NCBI GenBank assembly: GCA_005503215.1
Contig: SCNS01000003.1
Span: 155,001 to 219,000 of the forward strand
DNA length: 64,000 nucleotides
Reading direction: 5' to 3'
From: Sphingomonadaceae bacterium 3R27C6
GTDB taxonomy: Bacteria; Pseudomonadota; Alphaproteobacteria; Sphingomonadales; Sphingomonadaceae
This document shows positions 8,059 through 16,750 of this stretch, one piece after another; within the stretch, counting starts at the first letter, position 1; every line of letters begins with the position of its first letter. The position numbers and the translations under genes were made by a program. The notes under the pieces are model-generated. The model ran no database searches. It had not been told where the DNA came from and saw only the letters and a list, made by a program, of their open reading frames with translations.

Positions 8059-9993
8059 ATGAAAAAAGCACTGTTCGTCGCAGCGGCGGTCATCGCCGCC
8101 CCCATCGCCATCGTCCCCGCCATCGCCCAGGACGGCAACAGCCGGCCCCAGCCGGTGGTCCAGCCGCTGACGATCCCGCTGCCCGCCGACAAACCCTATC
8201 CGGGCCTAATGCAGCTCAAGGTCGACGCGACCGACTTTGCGCGCGGCATCTTTCATGTGCGCCAGACGATCCCCGTCGCGAAGGCGGGCAAGCTCACCCT
8301 GCTCTACCCCGAATGGCTGCCCGGCAAGCATGCCCCGCGCGGCGCGATCGCCGAAATGGCGGGGTTCAAGGCCAGCGCGGGCGGCAAGCCGTTGGCCTGG
8401 ACGCGCCAGCCGACCGACGTCTACGCCTTCGACGTCGACGTGCCCGCAGGCACGAAGAGCATCGACGTCACCTTCGACTTCCTCTCGCCGACGCGCACGA
8501 GCGAAGGCCGCGTCGTCGTCACCCCGGCGATGATGAACCTGCAATGGGAGCAGGTCAGCCTTTACCCCGCGGGCTATTTCACCCGCGCGATCCCGGTGCA
8601 GCTCGAAGTCACGCTGCCCGACGGCTGGACCGGCGCGTCGGCGCTCGACGGGCTCAAGGTGTCGGGCAACCGCTACAGCTTTGCGCCGACCAATTATGAG
8701 GTGCTGATCGACAGCCCGATGTTCGCGGGGAAATTTTTCCGCAAATGGGACCTCGGTAACAAGGTGACGCTCAACGTCGTCGCCGACGAGCCCAAATATC
8801 TCGAGGCGAGCCCTGACCATATCGCGCGCCACGCCGCGCTGGTGTCCGAAGCGGTCGCATTGTTCGGCGTGCGGCATTTCGACCGCTACGAATTCCTGCT
8901 CGCGCTCACCGAGGAGCTCGGCGGCATCGGGCTCGAACATCATCGCAGCAGCGAAAACAGTCGCGCTACCGACTATTTCACCAAATGGAACGACAATGAC
9001 AGCGAACGCGGGCTGCTGCCGCACGAGCTGACGCACAGCTGGAACGGAAAATACCGCCGCCCCGACAAGATGTGGACCCCCGACTATCGCACCCCGATGC
9101 AGGACAATCTGCTCTGGGTTTATGAAGGCCAGACGAGCTTCTGGGACCTTGTTATCGCCGGGCGGTCGGGGATGCAGTCGAAGGAGATGGTCCTCGCCGA
9201 ATGGGCGACCAACGCCGGCTATTACAGCGTCCAGCCGGGGCGCGCATGGCGCCCCGTCGAGGACACGACGCTCGACCCGGTGATCGCGGCGCGCAAACCC
9301 AAGCCTTTCTCCAGCTGGTCACGCAGCGAGGATTATTACAACGAAGGGTCGCTGATGTGGCTCGAGGCGGACATGCTGATCCGCCAGGCGACGAACAACG
9401 CGAAGAGCCTCGACGATTTCGCGCGCGCCTTTTTCGGCGGGCGCGAGGGAGATTTTGGACAGGACACCTATGATTTCGACGATGTCGTCGCGGCGCTGAA
9501 CGCGGTCCATCCCCATGACTGGGCGAGCTTCCTGCGCGAACGCATGCAGACGAGCGGGCGCCCGGCACCCACCGGTGGGATCGAGCGCGCGGGATACCGC
9601 CTCGTCTGGCGCGACGCGCCCAATGTCTATGACCGCGACCGCATGGCGCAGGCGAAAAATGCCGACCTCACTCATTCGCTGGGGATGATGATCGACAAGG
9701 ACGGCGTCGCGACGGGCATCCTGTGGGACGGCCCGGCGTTCAAGGCCGACATCGTCAACGGCACCAAGATCGTCGCGGTCGAGGGGCTGAGCTATAGCCG
9801 CGAGCGGATCGAGGCGGCGATTCGCGCCGCAACCGACGCGAAGACCCCGGTGCGGCTGCTCGTCGAACGCGGCGGGCGCTATCGCAATATCGAGATCGAC
9901 TATCATGGCGGACTGCGCTGGCCGCATCTCGAAAAGACCGCCGCTGGCCCCGACTGGTTCGACCGGCTGCTGGCGGCGAAGCGCCAACTCTAA
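8059..9993 (+). CDS. Exported M61-family metallopeptidase (glycyl aminopeptidase type)
   Basis: 644 residues from the ATG at 8059, chosen because it begins a clean signal peptide ([23 protein letters not shown]). The zinc site HELTH is at 322-326, with Glu356 in WVYEGQ as the likely third ligand; the upstream [14 protein letters not shown] is the M61 substrate-recognition segment. An N-terminal beta domain precedes the catalytic domain, and the last 100 residues fit a PDZ domain ([20 protein letters not shown]). Periplasmic M61 enzymes remove N-terminal glycine or similar residues from peptides. It stands alone between divergent hisS and the downstream ppa gene, followed by a repeat cluster. 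Confidence 0.92.
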   Translation: MKKALFVAAAVIAAPIAIVPAIAQDGNSRPQPVVQPLTIPLPADKPYPGLMQLKVDATDFARGIFHVRQTIPVAKAGKLTLLYPEWLPGKHAPRGAIAEMAGFKASAGGKPLAWTRQPTDVYAFDVDVPAGTKSIDVTFDFLSPTRTSEGRVVVTPAMMNLQWEQVSLYPAGYFTRAIPVQLEVTLPDGWTGASALDGLKVSGNRYSFAPTNYEVLIDSPMFAGKFFRKWDLGNKVTLNVVADEPKYLEASPDHIARHAALVSEAVALFGVRHFDRYEFLLALTEELGGIGLEHHRSSENSRATDYFTKWNDNDSERGLLPHELTHSWNGKYRRPDKMWTPDYRTPMQDNLLWVYEGQTSFWDLVIAGRSGMQSKEMVLAEWATNAGYYSVQPGRAWRPVEDTTLDPVIAARKPKPFSSWSRSEDYYNEGSLMWLEADMLIRQATNNAKSLDDFARAFFGGREGDFGQDTYDFDDVVAALNAVHPHDWASFLRERMQTSGRPAPTGGIERAGYRLVWRDAPNVYDRDRMAQAKNADLTHSLGMMIDKDGVATGILWDGPAFKADIVNGTKIVAVEGLSYSRERIEAAIRAATDAKTPVRLLVERGGRYRNIEIDYHGGLRWPHLEKTAAGPDWFDRLLAAKRQL

Positions 9994-9996
9994 AAT

Positions 9997-10135
9997 CCTC
10001 CCTGCCGCGCAGCGGTGGGGAGGGGACCATGCGCAGCATGGTGGAGGGGCCGCAACGTTGCGCCACAGCCCCTCCGTCAGCGCTTCGCGCTGCCACCTCC
10101 CCATGCCTGCGGCACAGAGAGGAGCTTGCGCACCC
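9997..10135. repeat. Cluster of GC-rich palindromes (REP-like)
   Basis: Four nested or adjacent inverted repeats fill the gap between the M61 gene and ppa: CCTCCC..GGGAGG (9997-10023), CCATGC/GCATGG (10028-10041), GGAGGGGC/GCCCCTCC (10043-10050 and 10068-10075) enclosing CGCAACGTTGCG, and CAGCGC/GCGCTG (10078-10092). A similarly built cluster lies at 52851-52994, so this is likely a dispersed element. It may act as terminator or mRNA stabiliser. Confidence 0.6.
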
Positions 10136-10206
10136 TCCCCCCTCGACTTTTGGCTCTTTCCGGCGCTAAAGGCGCGCGCGATTCAAAAAAGACAAAAGGA
10201 TCTCCC

Positions 10207-10743
10207 ATGCGCATCGACCTGATTCCCGCCGGCGACAGCCCGCCCGACAGCCTCAACGTCCTGATCGAAGTTCCGATCGGCGGCGAGCCGGTGAAATATG
10301 AATTCGACAAGGCGAGCGGCGCGCTGTTCGTCGACCGTTTCCTGCACACCCCGATGCGCTATCCCGCCAACTACGGTTTCGTCCCGCACACGCTGGGCGA
10401 GGATGGCGATCCGCTCGACGCGCTCGTCGTCGCGCGTTCGCCGATCGTCGCGGGCGCGGTGGTGAAATGCCGCCCGATCGGCGTGCTGATGATGGAAGAC
10501 GATGCCGGCGGCGACGAAAAGCTGCTGTGCGTCCCGGTCAACAAGACCTTTCCCTATTATGCCGATGTCGCGAGCTACACCGACATGCCGCCGATCGTGC
10601 TGCAGCAGATCGAGCATTTCTTCACCCACTACAAGGATCTCGAACCCGGCAAATGGGCGAAGCTCAACGGCTGGGGCGATGAGAATGAGGCGAAGCGCAT
10701 CATCGTCGAATGCATCGAGCGCGCGAAGAAAATCGGTTTCTAA
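10207..10743 (+). CDS. ppa: Inorganic pyrophosphatase
   Basis: 178 residues, the usual size of the soluble family I enzyme. The signature DGDPLDAL carries the metal-binding aspartates, and the N-terminal part (IEVPIGGEPVKYEFDK..RYPANYGFVPHT) is diagnostic. It hydrolyses pyrophosphate to two phosphates in the cytoplasm and drives biosynthetic reactions. The ATG at 10207 follows an AAGGA Shine-Dalgarno sequence; frames further upstream run through the repeat cluster and are not coding. The gene converges on the MscS gene with a 4-base overlap of the two 3' ends. Confidence 0.97.
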   Translation: MRIDLIPAGDSPPDSLNVLIEVPIGGEPVKYEFDKASGALFVDRFLHTPMRYPANYGFVPHTLGEDGDPLDALVVARSPIVAGAVVKCRPIGVLMMEDDAGGDEKLLCVPVNKTFPYYADVASYTDMPPIVLQQIEHFFTHYKDLEPGKWAKLNGWGDENEAKRIIVECIERAKKIGF

Positions 10744-11672
10744 TTCTTGTCCGTGGGCGCCGGGTCCATATCCGGCGCCCCGATAATCCGCACGTCCTGC
10801 CGCGGATAGGGGATGCGAATTCCCACTTCCTTGAACCGATCCCAGATCCCCAGGAACACCTCGCCCTGGATATTGCCGAGTCCCGCCTCGGGGTCCGAAA
10901 TCCAGTAACGCAGCTCGTGCTCGACCGCGCGTTCGCCGAATGCGGTGATCCACACCGCCGGTTCGGGCTCGTTCAGGATGCGGGGGTTCGTCATGGCGGT
11001 TTCGACGATCAGCCGCTGCGCGCGCCGCAAGTCGCAGTCATAGGGAACCGGCACGCGCATCCGCACGCGCACCTCGGGGCTCGCATAGCTCCAATTTTCG
11101 ACCGGCTGCGTCATCAACAATTCGTTCGGGATCAGATGTTTCTTGCCGTCGCGGGTGACGACATTGACCGCGCGCACGCCGATCTTCGCAACGCGGCCGA
11201 CATTGGGCACCCCGCCGGGCAGCGCCGATCCGCCCATCGAGCTGCCGTCGCCGACGACGATGATGTCGCCCGGCTTGATCGACCGGTCCATCAACAGGAT
11301 GATCCCCGCGATCAGATTGCCGACGGTCTTTTGCAGCCCGAAACCGATTGCGAGGCCCGCCGCGCCCGAGAAGACCGCGAGCGCGGTGAGGTCGATGCCG
11401 AGCAGGTCGATACCGAAGAGTAGCGCAAAGACGAACAGCGCGATCGCGATCAGCTTTTCGGCGAGCAGCCGCTGCGTCGCATCGATCTGGGTATTGCGGC
11501 GGAGCAGCCATTTGATCGAGCGCAGGATGATTCGCACCGCAAGATACAGCAGCACCGCGACGACGATCGTCGAGAACAGCCCATAGAGCGACAGCCGGTA
11601 CGAGCCGACATCGATGCCGATCGCCTTCAGCGCCTCGATCGTGCGGAGAACGCCCCCGGACAGCCCGTCCAT
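10740..11672 (-). CDS. MscS-family mechanosensitive channel
   Basis: 310 residues from ATG 11672, chosen because it lies four bases after the stop of the upstream lyase gene with a GGCGGG-type ribosome site. Three membrane segments are apparent: about 22-45, 68-90 and 92-125. The pore-lining third helix is GLAIGFGLQKTVGNLIAG and is followed by the conserved MDRSIKPGD, then the beta domain and C-terminal alpha/beta domain of the cytoplasmic cage. The likely role is release of osmolytes on hypo-osmotic shock at the inner membrane. An upstream ATG at 11696 inside the lyase gene is a less likely start. Ion selectivity cannot be read from sequence. Confidence 0.92.
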   Translation of the reverse strand: MDGLSGGVLRTIEALKAIGIDVGSYRLSLYGLFSTIVVAVLLYLAVRIILRSIKWLLRRNTQIDATQRLLAEKLIAIALFVFALLFGIDLLGIDLTALAVFSGAAGLAIGFGLQKTVGNLIAGIILLMDRSIKPGDIIVVGDGSSMGGSALPGGVPNVGRVAKIGVRAVNVVTRDGKKHLIPNELLMTQPVENWSYASPEVRVRMRVPVPYDCDLRRAQRLIVETAMTNPRILNEPEPAVWITAFGERAVEHELRYWISDPEAGLGNIQGEVFLGIWDRFKEVGIRIPYPRQDVRIIGAPDMDPAPTDKN

Positions 11673-11676
11673 CGGC

Positions 11677-12882
11677 TTATCCCGCCATCGCGGCAAAGCC
11701 GCGTTCGAGATCGGCGATCAGGTCGGCCGGATCCTCGAGTCCGATCGACAGGCGGACGAGCGGATCGGGATCGGTCCACTCGGTCGCGGTGCGGATCGTC
11801 TCGGGGTTGCTCGGCACAACCAGGCTTTCATAGCCGCCCCAGCTGAAGCCGATGCCGAAATGGCCGAGCGAATCGATGAAACGCGTCCGCGCGGCTTCGT
11901 CGACGCCCTTCAGCGTAAAGCCGAACAGCCCGCTGGTGCCGGCGAAATCGCGCGACCAGATCGCATGGCCGGGATCGCCGGGCCGCGCTGGGTGCAGCAC
12001 GCGTCCGACCTCGCTCCTCGCCGCGAGCCAGTTCGCGACCGTCAGGCCATTCGCGCCGTGGCGCTGCATCCGCACGTCGAGCGTGCGCAGCCCGCGCAGC
12101 ATCAGCGCGCAATCGTCGGGCGAAACCGCATGGCCAAGCTGATACGCCGCCTGCCGCAGCCGCGGCCACACCGCCTTCGTCGCGGTCAGCGAGCCCATCA
12201 TCGCGTCGCTGTGCCCGCCGACATATTTGGTGAGGCTCATCATCGTCACGTCGACGCCGTGCGACAACGCCGGGAACAGCAAGGGCGTCGCCCAGGTGTT
12301 GTCGAGCATCGTCAGCACGCCGCGAGCGCGCGCAATGCGGGTGATCGCGGGAATATCCTGCACCTCGAAGGTCAGGCTGCCCGGCGATTCGAGGAAGATC
12401 AGCTTCGTCTCGGGCCGAATCAGCTCGGCGATTCCCGCGCCGACGAGCGGGTCATAATAGGTCGTCTCGATCCCGAGGCGCGCGAGCATGCCGTCGCAGA
12501 AGGCGCGCGTCGGTTCGTACGCGCTGTCGACCATCAGCAGGTGATCGCCCGGCGACAAGAGCGCGAGCAGTCCCGCCGAATTGGCCGCGACCCCCGACGG
12601 ATAGAGCAGGGTGCCCTCGGCCCCAGGCTCCATCTGCGTCAACGCATCGGCGAGCGCCCACACCGTCGGCGTCCCGCGCCGGCCGTAATAGAGCTTGTCG
12701 TGCGTCGCATGACCACGCGCCTTCAGGTCGGCGATAGTGTCGTAGAGGATCGTCGAGGCGCGCCACACCGGCGGATTGACGACGCCGCCGCCCAGCCGCG
12801 GGTCGCCGGTCCATTCGGGGCGCCGTCCGCCCTGCACGAGTTTCGTCGCAGGGCGGAGGCTGTCATCGTCGCTGTTGCTCAT
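11677..12882 (-). CDS. metC: PLP-dependent cystathionine beta-lyase type enzyme
   Basis: 401 residues from ATG 12882 (MSNSDDDSLR). Cys/Met metabolism PLP family: KLYYGRRGTPT near residue 63, the phosphate-binding region around YPSGVAANSAG (94-104), Asp194 in LDNTWATP that binds the pyridine nitrogen, and Lys219 in SLTKYVGGHSD as the Schiff-base lysine. The arrangement and length fit MetC, which splits cystathionine to homocysteine, pyruvate and ammonia; related lyases of the same fold cannot be fully excluded. Its neighbour sseA also handles sulfur. Translation is probably linked to the MscS gene that begins four bases after its stop. Confidence 0.88.
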   Translation of the reverse strand: MSNSDDDSLRPATKLVQGGRRPEWTGDPRLGGGVVNPPVWRASTILYDTIADLKARGHATHDKLYYGRRGTPTVWALADALTQMEPGAEGTLLYPSGVAANSAGLLALLSPGDHLLMVDSAYEPTRAFCDGMLARLGIETTYYDPLVGAGIAELIRPETKLIFLESPGSLTFEVQDIPAITRIARARGVLTMLDNTWATPLLFPALSHGVDVTMMSLTKYVGGHSDAMMGSLTATKAVWPRLRQAAYQLGHAVSPDDCALMLRGLRTLDVRMQRHGANGLTVANWLAARSEVGRVLHPARPGDPGHAIWSRDFAGTSGLFGFTLKGVDEAARTRFIDSLGHFGIGFSWGGYESLVVPSNPETIRTATEWTDPDPLVRLSIGLEDPADLIADLERGFAAMAG

Positions 12883-12962
12883 CCCCGCCTTGTTAGCGGA
12901 GCACCGGCCAAAATCCACCCTTCGACATGAAGGATATTCGGCGGATATTCGAGCCGGTCTGG

Positions 12963-13805
12963 TCAGGCCGCGCCGGTCGCCTTGGGCGTCGCGGGGTCGG
13001 CGCCCCATTCGACCCAGCTGCCGTCGTAAACCGCGACATCGTCCTTGCCGAGCAGGTGCGCGCCGAATGCGACGACGGTCGCGGTCATGCCGCTGCCGCA
13101 GGTGGTGATGAGCGGCTTGTCGAGATCGACCCCGGCGGCGTCGAACGCGGCCTTCAACTCGTCGCCACGCTTCCACGTGCCGTCGGCGTTGAACAGCTGG
13201 CCGTGCGGCAGGCTGCGCGAGTTCGGGATATGGCCCGGCGCGACGCCCGGACGCGGATCGCGTTCCTCGCCGGTGAAGCGCGCCGCGGGGCGCGCATCGA
13301 CGACCTGTTCGGCGCCGCTGCCCACGTTCGCGAGCATCTGGTCCTTGGTGCGCACCGCCTTCGCATCGCGCCACACGGTGAAGTGGCGGTGGCGCAGCGT
13401 CTGCTTGCCCATTTCGAGCGCGCGGCCTTCGGCCTTCCACTTGGCGAGGCCGCCGTCGAGCAGCGCGACGTCATGCGCACCGAACAGCTTGAGCAGCCAC
13501 CACCCGCGCGCCGCGCTCTTGAGCGGGCTGTCGTCGTAAAGCACGATGCGGCTGCCATCGCCGAGGCCGAGCGACTGCATGCGGCTCGCGAATTTCTCGG
13601 CCTGCGGCGCCATATTGTCGACGTCGCTCGACGGATCGGTCAGTTCGGCGAGGTCCATGAACACCGCGCCGGGGATGTGGCCCGCCTCATATTCGGCGCG
13701 CGCGTCGCGTCCCTCGTCGGCAAGGAATTTCGTCGCATCGACGACCCGCAAGTCCGATGCCCCCAGTTCGCGTTCCAGCCAGTCGGTTGAGACCAAGGCG
13801 TCCAT
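12963..13805 (-). CDS. sseA: 3-mercaptopyruvate sulfurtransferase
   Basis: 280 residues with two rhodanese domains (about 5-135 and 160-278). The active loop CGSGMT (236-241, Cys236) is the mercaptopyruvate-type loop; rhodaneses proper have CRKGVT-like loops. Arg and Gly positions around VVDARPAARFTGEE and the N-terminal VVDATKFL repeat fit the family. It moves sulfur from 3-mercaptopyruvate to thiols or cyanide. ATG 13805 follows AGGAG (seven bases upstream). It precedes the lyase gene on the same strand with an 80-base gap, so a sulfur-metabolism operon is plausible. Its 188-base leader contains a perfect GAAA-loop hairpin. Confidence 0.93.
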   Translation of the reverse strand: MDALVSTDWLERELGASDLRVVDATKFLADEGRDARAEYEAGHIPGAVFMDLAELTDPSSDVDNMAPQAEKFASRMQSLGLGDGSRIVLYDDSPLKSAARGWWLLKLFGAHDVALLDGGLAKWKAEGRALEMGKQTLRHRHFTVWRDAKAVRTKDQMLANVGSGAEQVVDARPAARFTGEERDPRPGVAPGHIPNSRSLPHGQLFNADGTWKRGDELKAAFDAAGVDLDKPLITTCGSGMTATVVAFGAHLLGKDDVAVYDGSWVEWGADPATPKATGAA

Positions 13806-13913
13806 GTCATGCTCCTGTTGCGACCGGTCGGGAACCTGCTTTTTCCTGTCCCTCGCCGGCCATCCTGCTGTGGCTCTGTTCTTTTCTGGGGAATAGTCAG
13901 CCTATGCCCCCAC

Positions 13914-13933
13914 CTGCGCTTTTTCAAGCGCAG
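13914..13933 (-). promoter_or_regulatory. 8-bp hairpin with GAAA tetraloop in the sseA leader
   Basis: On the minus strand CTGCGCTT, GAAA, AAGCGCAG pair perfectly. It lies 109 bases before the sseA start and about 60 bases after the stop of the preceding gene. No T-tract follows, so it is not a simple intrinsic terminator. A structured leader or small RNA is possible; no known riboswitch class was recognised. Confidence 0.4.
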
Positions 13934-13993
13934 TCGATCCTGCCCCAGCCGATGCTGCACCGCAACAAAAAACCAGTGCCGTTTTGAGCCAAA

Positions 13994-15334
13994 CTATTGA
14001 GCGCGCTTGACGGCGGTCGAGCGCGCCGCGGGCCGATCGACGGTATAGGATGCGCGGTCGAGCGGCAGCGGCGCGAGCTTTTCGCTCCCGCTCGCACCCT
14101 GTTCGCGGCCGAGCACAAAGCTGCCGGCATTCTGGCCGAAGGCATCGCCCTCGCCATCCCAATGATAGGTCACGTCGAACGCGATGACGGGGACGAGCAT
14201 CGGTTTGCCGCCGATCATCAGCGGCTCGATCGCGGCGCGCGGCAGCATGACCTCGGTCGACAATTCCTCGCCCGCGCCGGGCGCGAGCATCATATCGTCG
14301 CGCAGCACGCTGCCGCCCGCGCCGTCGAAGAAGCGCGCCAGCACCGGTTCGGTCATCGCCGATCCCTGGTTGAGCGCGATGCGGACCATCAAGCCGGTCG
14401 CCGCGGTCGGCCCCTGATTCATGAGGTGAAGCGCAAAGCCGACCGCCACATGGTCGGCGGCGAAGCGGATGCTGCGGATGTCGAGCGCCATGCCGATGAT
14501 CGCGCGCTTTTCGGCCGCCGGACGCGTGACAAGCGGCGAAGGCTGAGGCCGCTCGGGCGGCGCAAACGGCGCGCGCGCAGGCTGGGGTGCGGCCGGGCGC
14601 GGCGCCACCGGCTGCATAGGCTTCGGCGCGGCGGGCTTTGGCGAAGCCGGCGACGCGGCGCGCTGAACCGGCGGTTTCGGCGCCGGGCGCGGCGCCTCGG
14701 GTGCTTCGTCGATGGCGGGACCGGCGGGCGCGGCGCGGCGGCGCCAGTACCAGAAACCGGCGCCCACAGCCGCCAGCGCGGCAAGCAACCACGCCCAGAT
14801 CGGCGTGCCCGACGGCGCGTCCGCGGGAGCCGCCGCGACGGGCGTTTCGTCGGCGGTGACGGGCGAGGCGTCGGCCGCCGTGGCAGCGGGCGGCGCGGCG
14901 GTCTCAAGCGGCGGCAACGCAGGATTGTCGGTCGCAGCGGGCGCCGCCGGGTTTGCGGTTTCGGGTGCGGCCGTACGCGGAGCCGCGACCGCGGGAGCGT
15001 CCCGCCGAGTCGGTGCCGGCGCGGGTGCCGGGGTGGCGGTCGCCGGCTGGGTCGGGGCTATGCGCGGCGGCGCCACCGGCTGCGTCGGCGTCGGCGCGGG
15101 GGTGGGCGTCGGCTGGCCGCGGCGCTCGCCCGGCGCTACCGGCGGCAGGCCATTGTCCGACGGCCCCTGCACACCCGGCGTCCGGCCGTCATCGGCGGGC
15201 GGCGGCAGGCGGAAGTCGATCGGGCGGGGCGAGGTTGTGGTGTCCTGCGCGCGCGCGGGCACCGCCGCGCTCAGCATCGCCGCCACCAGCGCGAGCGTCG
15301 CCACCTGTCCTCGCCCGAAGTTACGCACCGTCAT
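13994..15334 (-). CDS. Exported Pro/Ala-rich protein with one membrane anchor
   Basis: 446 residues. A signal peptide (VATLALVAAMLSAAVPARAQ) is followed by about 130 residues of Pro/Ala/Thr-rich low complexity. One membrane helix (SGTPIWAWLLAALAAVGAGFWYW, around 184-205) with an arginine stop-transfer comes next, then a second Pro/Ala-rich linker of about 80 residues, then a globular C-terminal domain of about 170 residues (from RAIIGMALDIRSIRFAADHVAV) that looks beta-rich. No family name recognised. The layout suggests a membrane-spanning scaffold with a soluble cytoplasmic domain, which is inference. It diverges from queF across a 119-base gap in which no preQ1 riboswitch was apparent. Confidence 0.75.
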   Translation of the reverse strand: MTVRNFGRGQVATLALVAAMLSAAVPARAQDTTTSPRPIDFRLPPPADDGRTPGVQGPSDNGLPPVAPGERRGQPTPTPAPTPTQPVAPPRIAPTQPATATPAPAPAPTRRDAPAVAAPRTAAPETANPAAPAATDNPALPPLETAAPPAATAADASPVTADETPVAAAPADAPSGTPIWAWLLAALAAVGAGFWYWRRRAAPAGPAIDEAPEAPRPAPKPPVQRAASPASPKPAAPKPMQPVAPRPAAPQPARAPFAPPERPQPSPLVTRPAAEKRAIIGMALDIRSIRFAADHVAVGFALHLMNQGPTAATGLMVRIALNQGSAMTEPVLARFFDGAGGSVLRDDMMLAPGAGEELSTEVMLPRAAIEPLMIGGKPMLVPVIAFDVTYHWDGEGDAFGQNAGSFVLGREQGASGSEKLAPLPLDRASYTVDRPAARSTAVKRAQ

Positions 15335-15453
15335 CTTGTCCGCGATCCCACACTACCCATATCTCGCACACGCCGCTGAATTGGCGCTGAACCCTGCCGC
15401 TTCCGTCCAACCAGATCGGTGACATCGGCGCCGCTGCGCACTAGAGCCTTTCC

Positions 15454-15924
15454 ATGACCGATTCCAGCCCTACCCCGCTCGCACCGAAACATCTCGGCCA
15501 GTCCAGCGAACTTCCTGCCTCGCCCGAGGCCGCGGTTCTCGACTATGTCCCCAATCCGCGCGCCGGCGAGCTCTATCTCGTCCGCTTCGCCGCACCCGAG
15601 TTCACTTCGCTCTGCCCGGTGACCGGCCAGCCCGATTTCGCGCATCTCGTGATCGATTATGCGCCCGGCGAAACGATCGTCGAATCGAAGAGCCTGAAGC
15701 TCTTCCTCGGGTCTTTCCGCAATCACGCCGGATTTCACGAGGATTGCACCGTCGGCATCGGCCGCCGCCTGTTCGACGAAATGCAGCCCCGCTGGCTGCG
15801 CATCGGCGGTTACTGGTATCCGCGCGGCGGCATTCCGATCGACGTCTTCTGGCAATCGAGCGCGCCGCCCGCCGACCTGTGGCTCCCCGATCAGGGCGTC
15901 GCGCCCTATCGCGGGCGCGGATGA
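15454..15924 (+). CDS. queF: NADPH-dependent 7-cyano-7-deazaguanine reductase
   Basis: 156 residues, the short unimodular QueF type. The catalytic cysteine is Cys54 in [12 protein letters not shown] with Asp61, and the ESKSLK motif (77-82) is the NADPH-binding QueF signature. It reduces preQ0 to preQ1 in queuosine tRNA-modification synthesis. ATG 15454 is preceded by a weak ribosome site. It is followed 45 bases later by a hotdog thioesterase on the same strand, which may be co-transcribed without being functionally related. Confidence 0.96.
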   Translation: MTDSSPTPLAPKHLGQSSELPASPEAAVLDYVPNPRAGELYLVRFAAPEFTSLCPVTGQPDFAHLVIDYAPGETIVESKSLKLFLGSFRNHAGFHEDCTVGIGRRLFDEMQPRWLRIGGYWYPRGGIPIDVFWQSSAPPADLWLPDQGVAPYRGRG

Positions 15925-15969
15925 TAATTCATCTTTCCGTCACAAAATATTGACATTAGTGTCAGCGAT

Positions 15970-16380
15970 ATGACCACCGCTTCCCTTCCGCACGACCATG
16001 CGATCGCCGTTGGTGCCGACCAGATCGATTTCATGGGGCATGTGAACAACGCCCATTATCTGAGTTGGGTGCAGGAAGCGGTGCTGTCGCACTGGCGCCA
16101 TATCGCGCCGCCCGACGCGGTCGCGGCGCATCTGTGGGTCGCGCTGAAGCACGAGATCACCTACCGCCGTCCGGCGTTCCTCGACGATCAGGTCATCGCG
16201 ACCGTGATCCTCGAAAAAGTGCAGGGCGCGCGCGCCTTTTACGAAACGGTCATCAAGCGCGGCGAAGACGTGCTGGCCGAGGTGAAGTCGAGCTGGTGCT
16301 GCATCGATGCCGAGACGCTGCGTCCCGCGCGGCTTGCGAGCGACGTCATCGCACGCTTTTTCCCGAGCGAGAAAGTCTAG
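15970..16380 (+). CDS. 4HBT-type (YbgC/FcbC-like) acyl-CoA thioesterase
   Basis: 136 residues, hotdog fold. The active-site motif DFMGHVNNAHYLSW (20-33) with Asp20 and the HVNN box is that of the 4-hydroxybenzoyl-CoA thioesterase group. The family hydrolyses short or aromatic acyl-CoAs; the substrate here is not evident. A 45-base spacer separates it from queF, and the AT-rich stretch in front (attttgtgacgg region read on either strand) could carry its own promoter. It ends just before a hairpin shared with the convergent small gene. Confidence 0.88.
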   Translation: MTTASLPHDHAIAVGADQIDFMGHVNNAHYLSWVQEAVLSHWRHIAPPDAVAAHLWVALKHEITYRRPAFLDDQVIATVILEKVQGARAFYETVIKRGEDVLAEVKSSWCCIDAETLRPARLASDVIARFFPSEKV

Positions 16381-16392
16381 GTTTCGGGCGCG

Positions 16393-16419
16393 AAAAGCCC
16401 CCTCCTTGCGGGAGAGGGC
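16393..16419 (-). terminator. Hairpin terminator between convergent genes
   Basis: On the minus strand GCCCTCTCC, loop CGCAA, GGAGGGGGC (one mismatch) is followed by TTTT (16396-16393). It is placed 18 bases beyond the stop of the 78-residue minus-strand gene and 13 bases beyond the thioesterase gene, so it may serve both. Confidence 0.6.
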
Positions 16420-16436
16420 CATTTCCTGCCGCGAAT

Positions 16437-16673
16437 TTACGGGCTTACCGGTTCGTCGTCATCGTTGCCGTCGACCACCAGCCAGATACCGCCGGCGATG
16501 ATCGCAAGCCCGAGCACGATCGCGATCCAGCTCGCGCCTTCGAGTTCGTTCTGACCCTCGACAACGGACCCCGCACGGGCAGCATCCAGCGCGGGCGCAG
16601 CCGACGCGGCCACCGGCGCAAGGACCATCGACGTCGCCGCCAACGAGATCGCGGCTTTCTTTAAGAGATTCAT
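16437..16673 (-). CDS. Small exported/membrane protein (78 aa)
   Basis: A signal-like N-terminus (KKAAISLAATSMVLAPVAASA, cleavage after about residue 25), a short linker, one membrane helix (SWIAIVLGLAIIAGGIWLVV, 48-67) and an acidic tail DGNDDDEPVSP. The ATG at 16673 is supported by AGGAG seven bases upstream after a run of seven As. I know of no function; small proteins of this build are common and usually uncharacterised in sphingomonads (general impression, not checked). It has its own terminator and lies 77 bases downstream of the P450 gene. Confidence 0.8.
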   Translation of the reverse strand: MNLLKKAAISLAATSMVLAPVAASAAPALDAARAGSVVEGQNELEGASWIAIVLGLAIIAGGIWLVVDGNDDDEPVSP

Positions 16674-16750
16674 CGCAAACTCCTTTTTTTTGAGCGGGCT
16701 GGAAACGCCGGCCGACGGGCAATGGTTCCACGGCGCCGCGTCAGATGGAG

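Noticed and set aside
7964-8071. Longer hisS start upstream of 7963
   Set aside because: The extra 36 residues do not match any HisRS N-terminus and would overlap the divergent peptidase signal peptide.
9997-10135. CRISPR array
   Set aside because: The repeats are palindromes without regular spacing or equal unit length; none of the other repeats in the window form an array either.
12883-13440. Extended N-terminus of the cystathionine beta-lyase gene
   Set aside because: The in-frame upstream part is antisense-frame reading of sseA; MSNSDDDSLR at 12882 is the family-like start.
13806-13993. SAM-II or other sulfur riboswitch ahead of sseA
   Set aside because: A hairpin is present, but no recognisable class consensus; kept only as an unnamed leader structure.
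15335-15453. preQ1 riboswitch before queF
   Set aside because: The 119-base gap lacks the short H-type pseudoknot pattern and the A-rich tail expected for class I or II.
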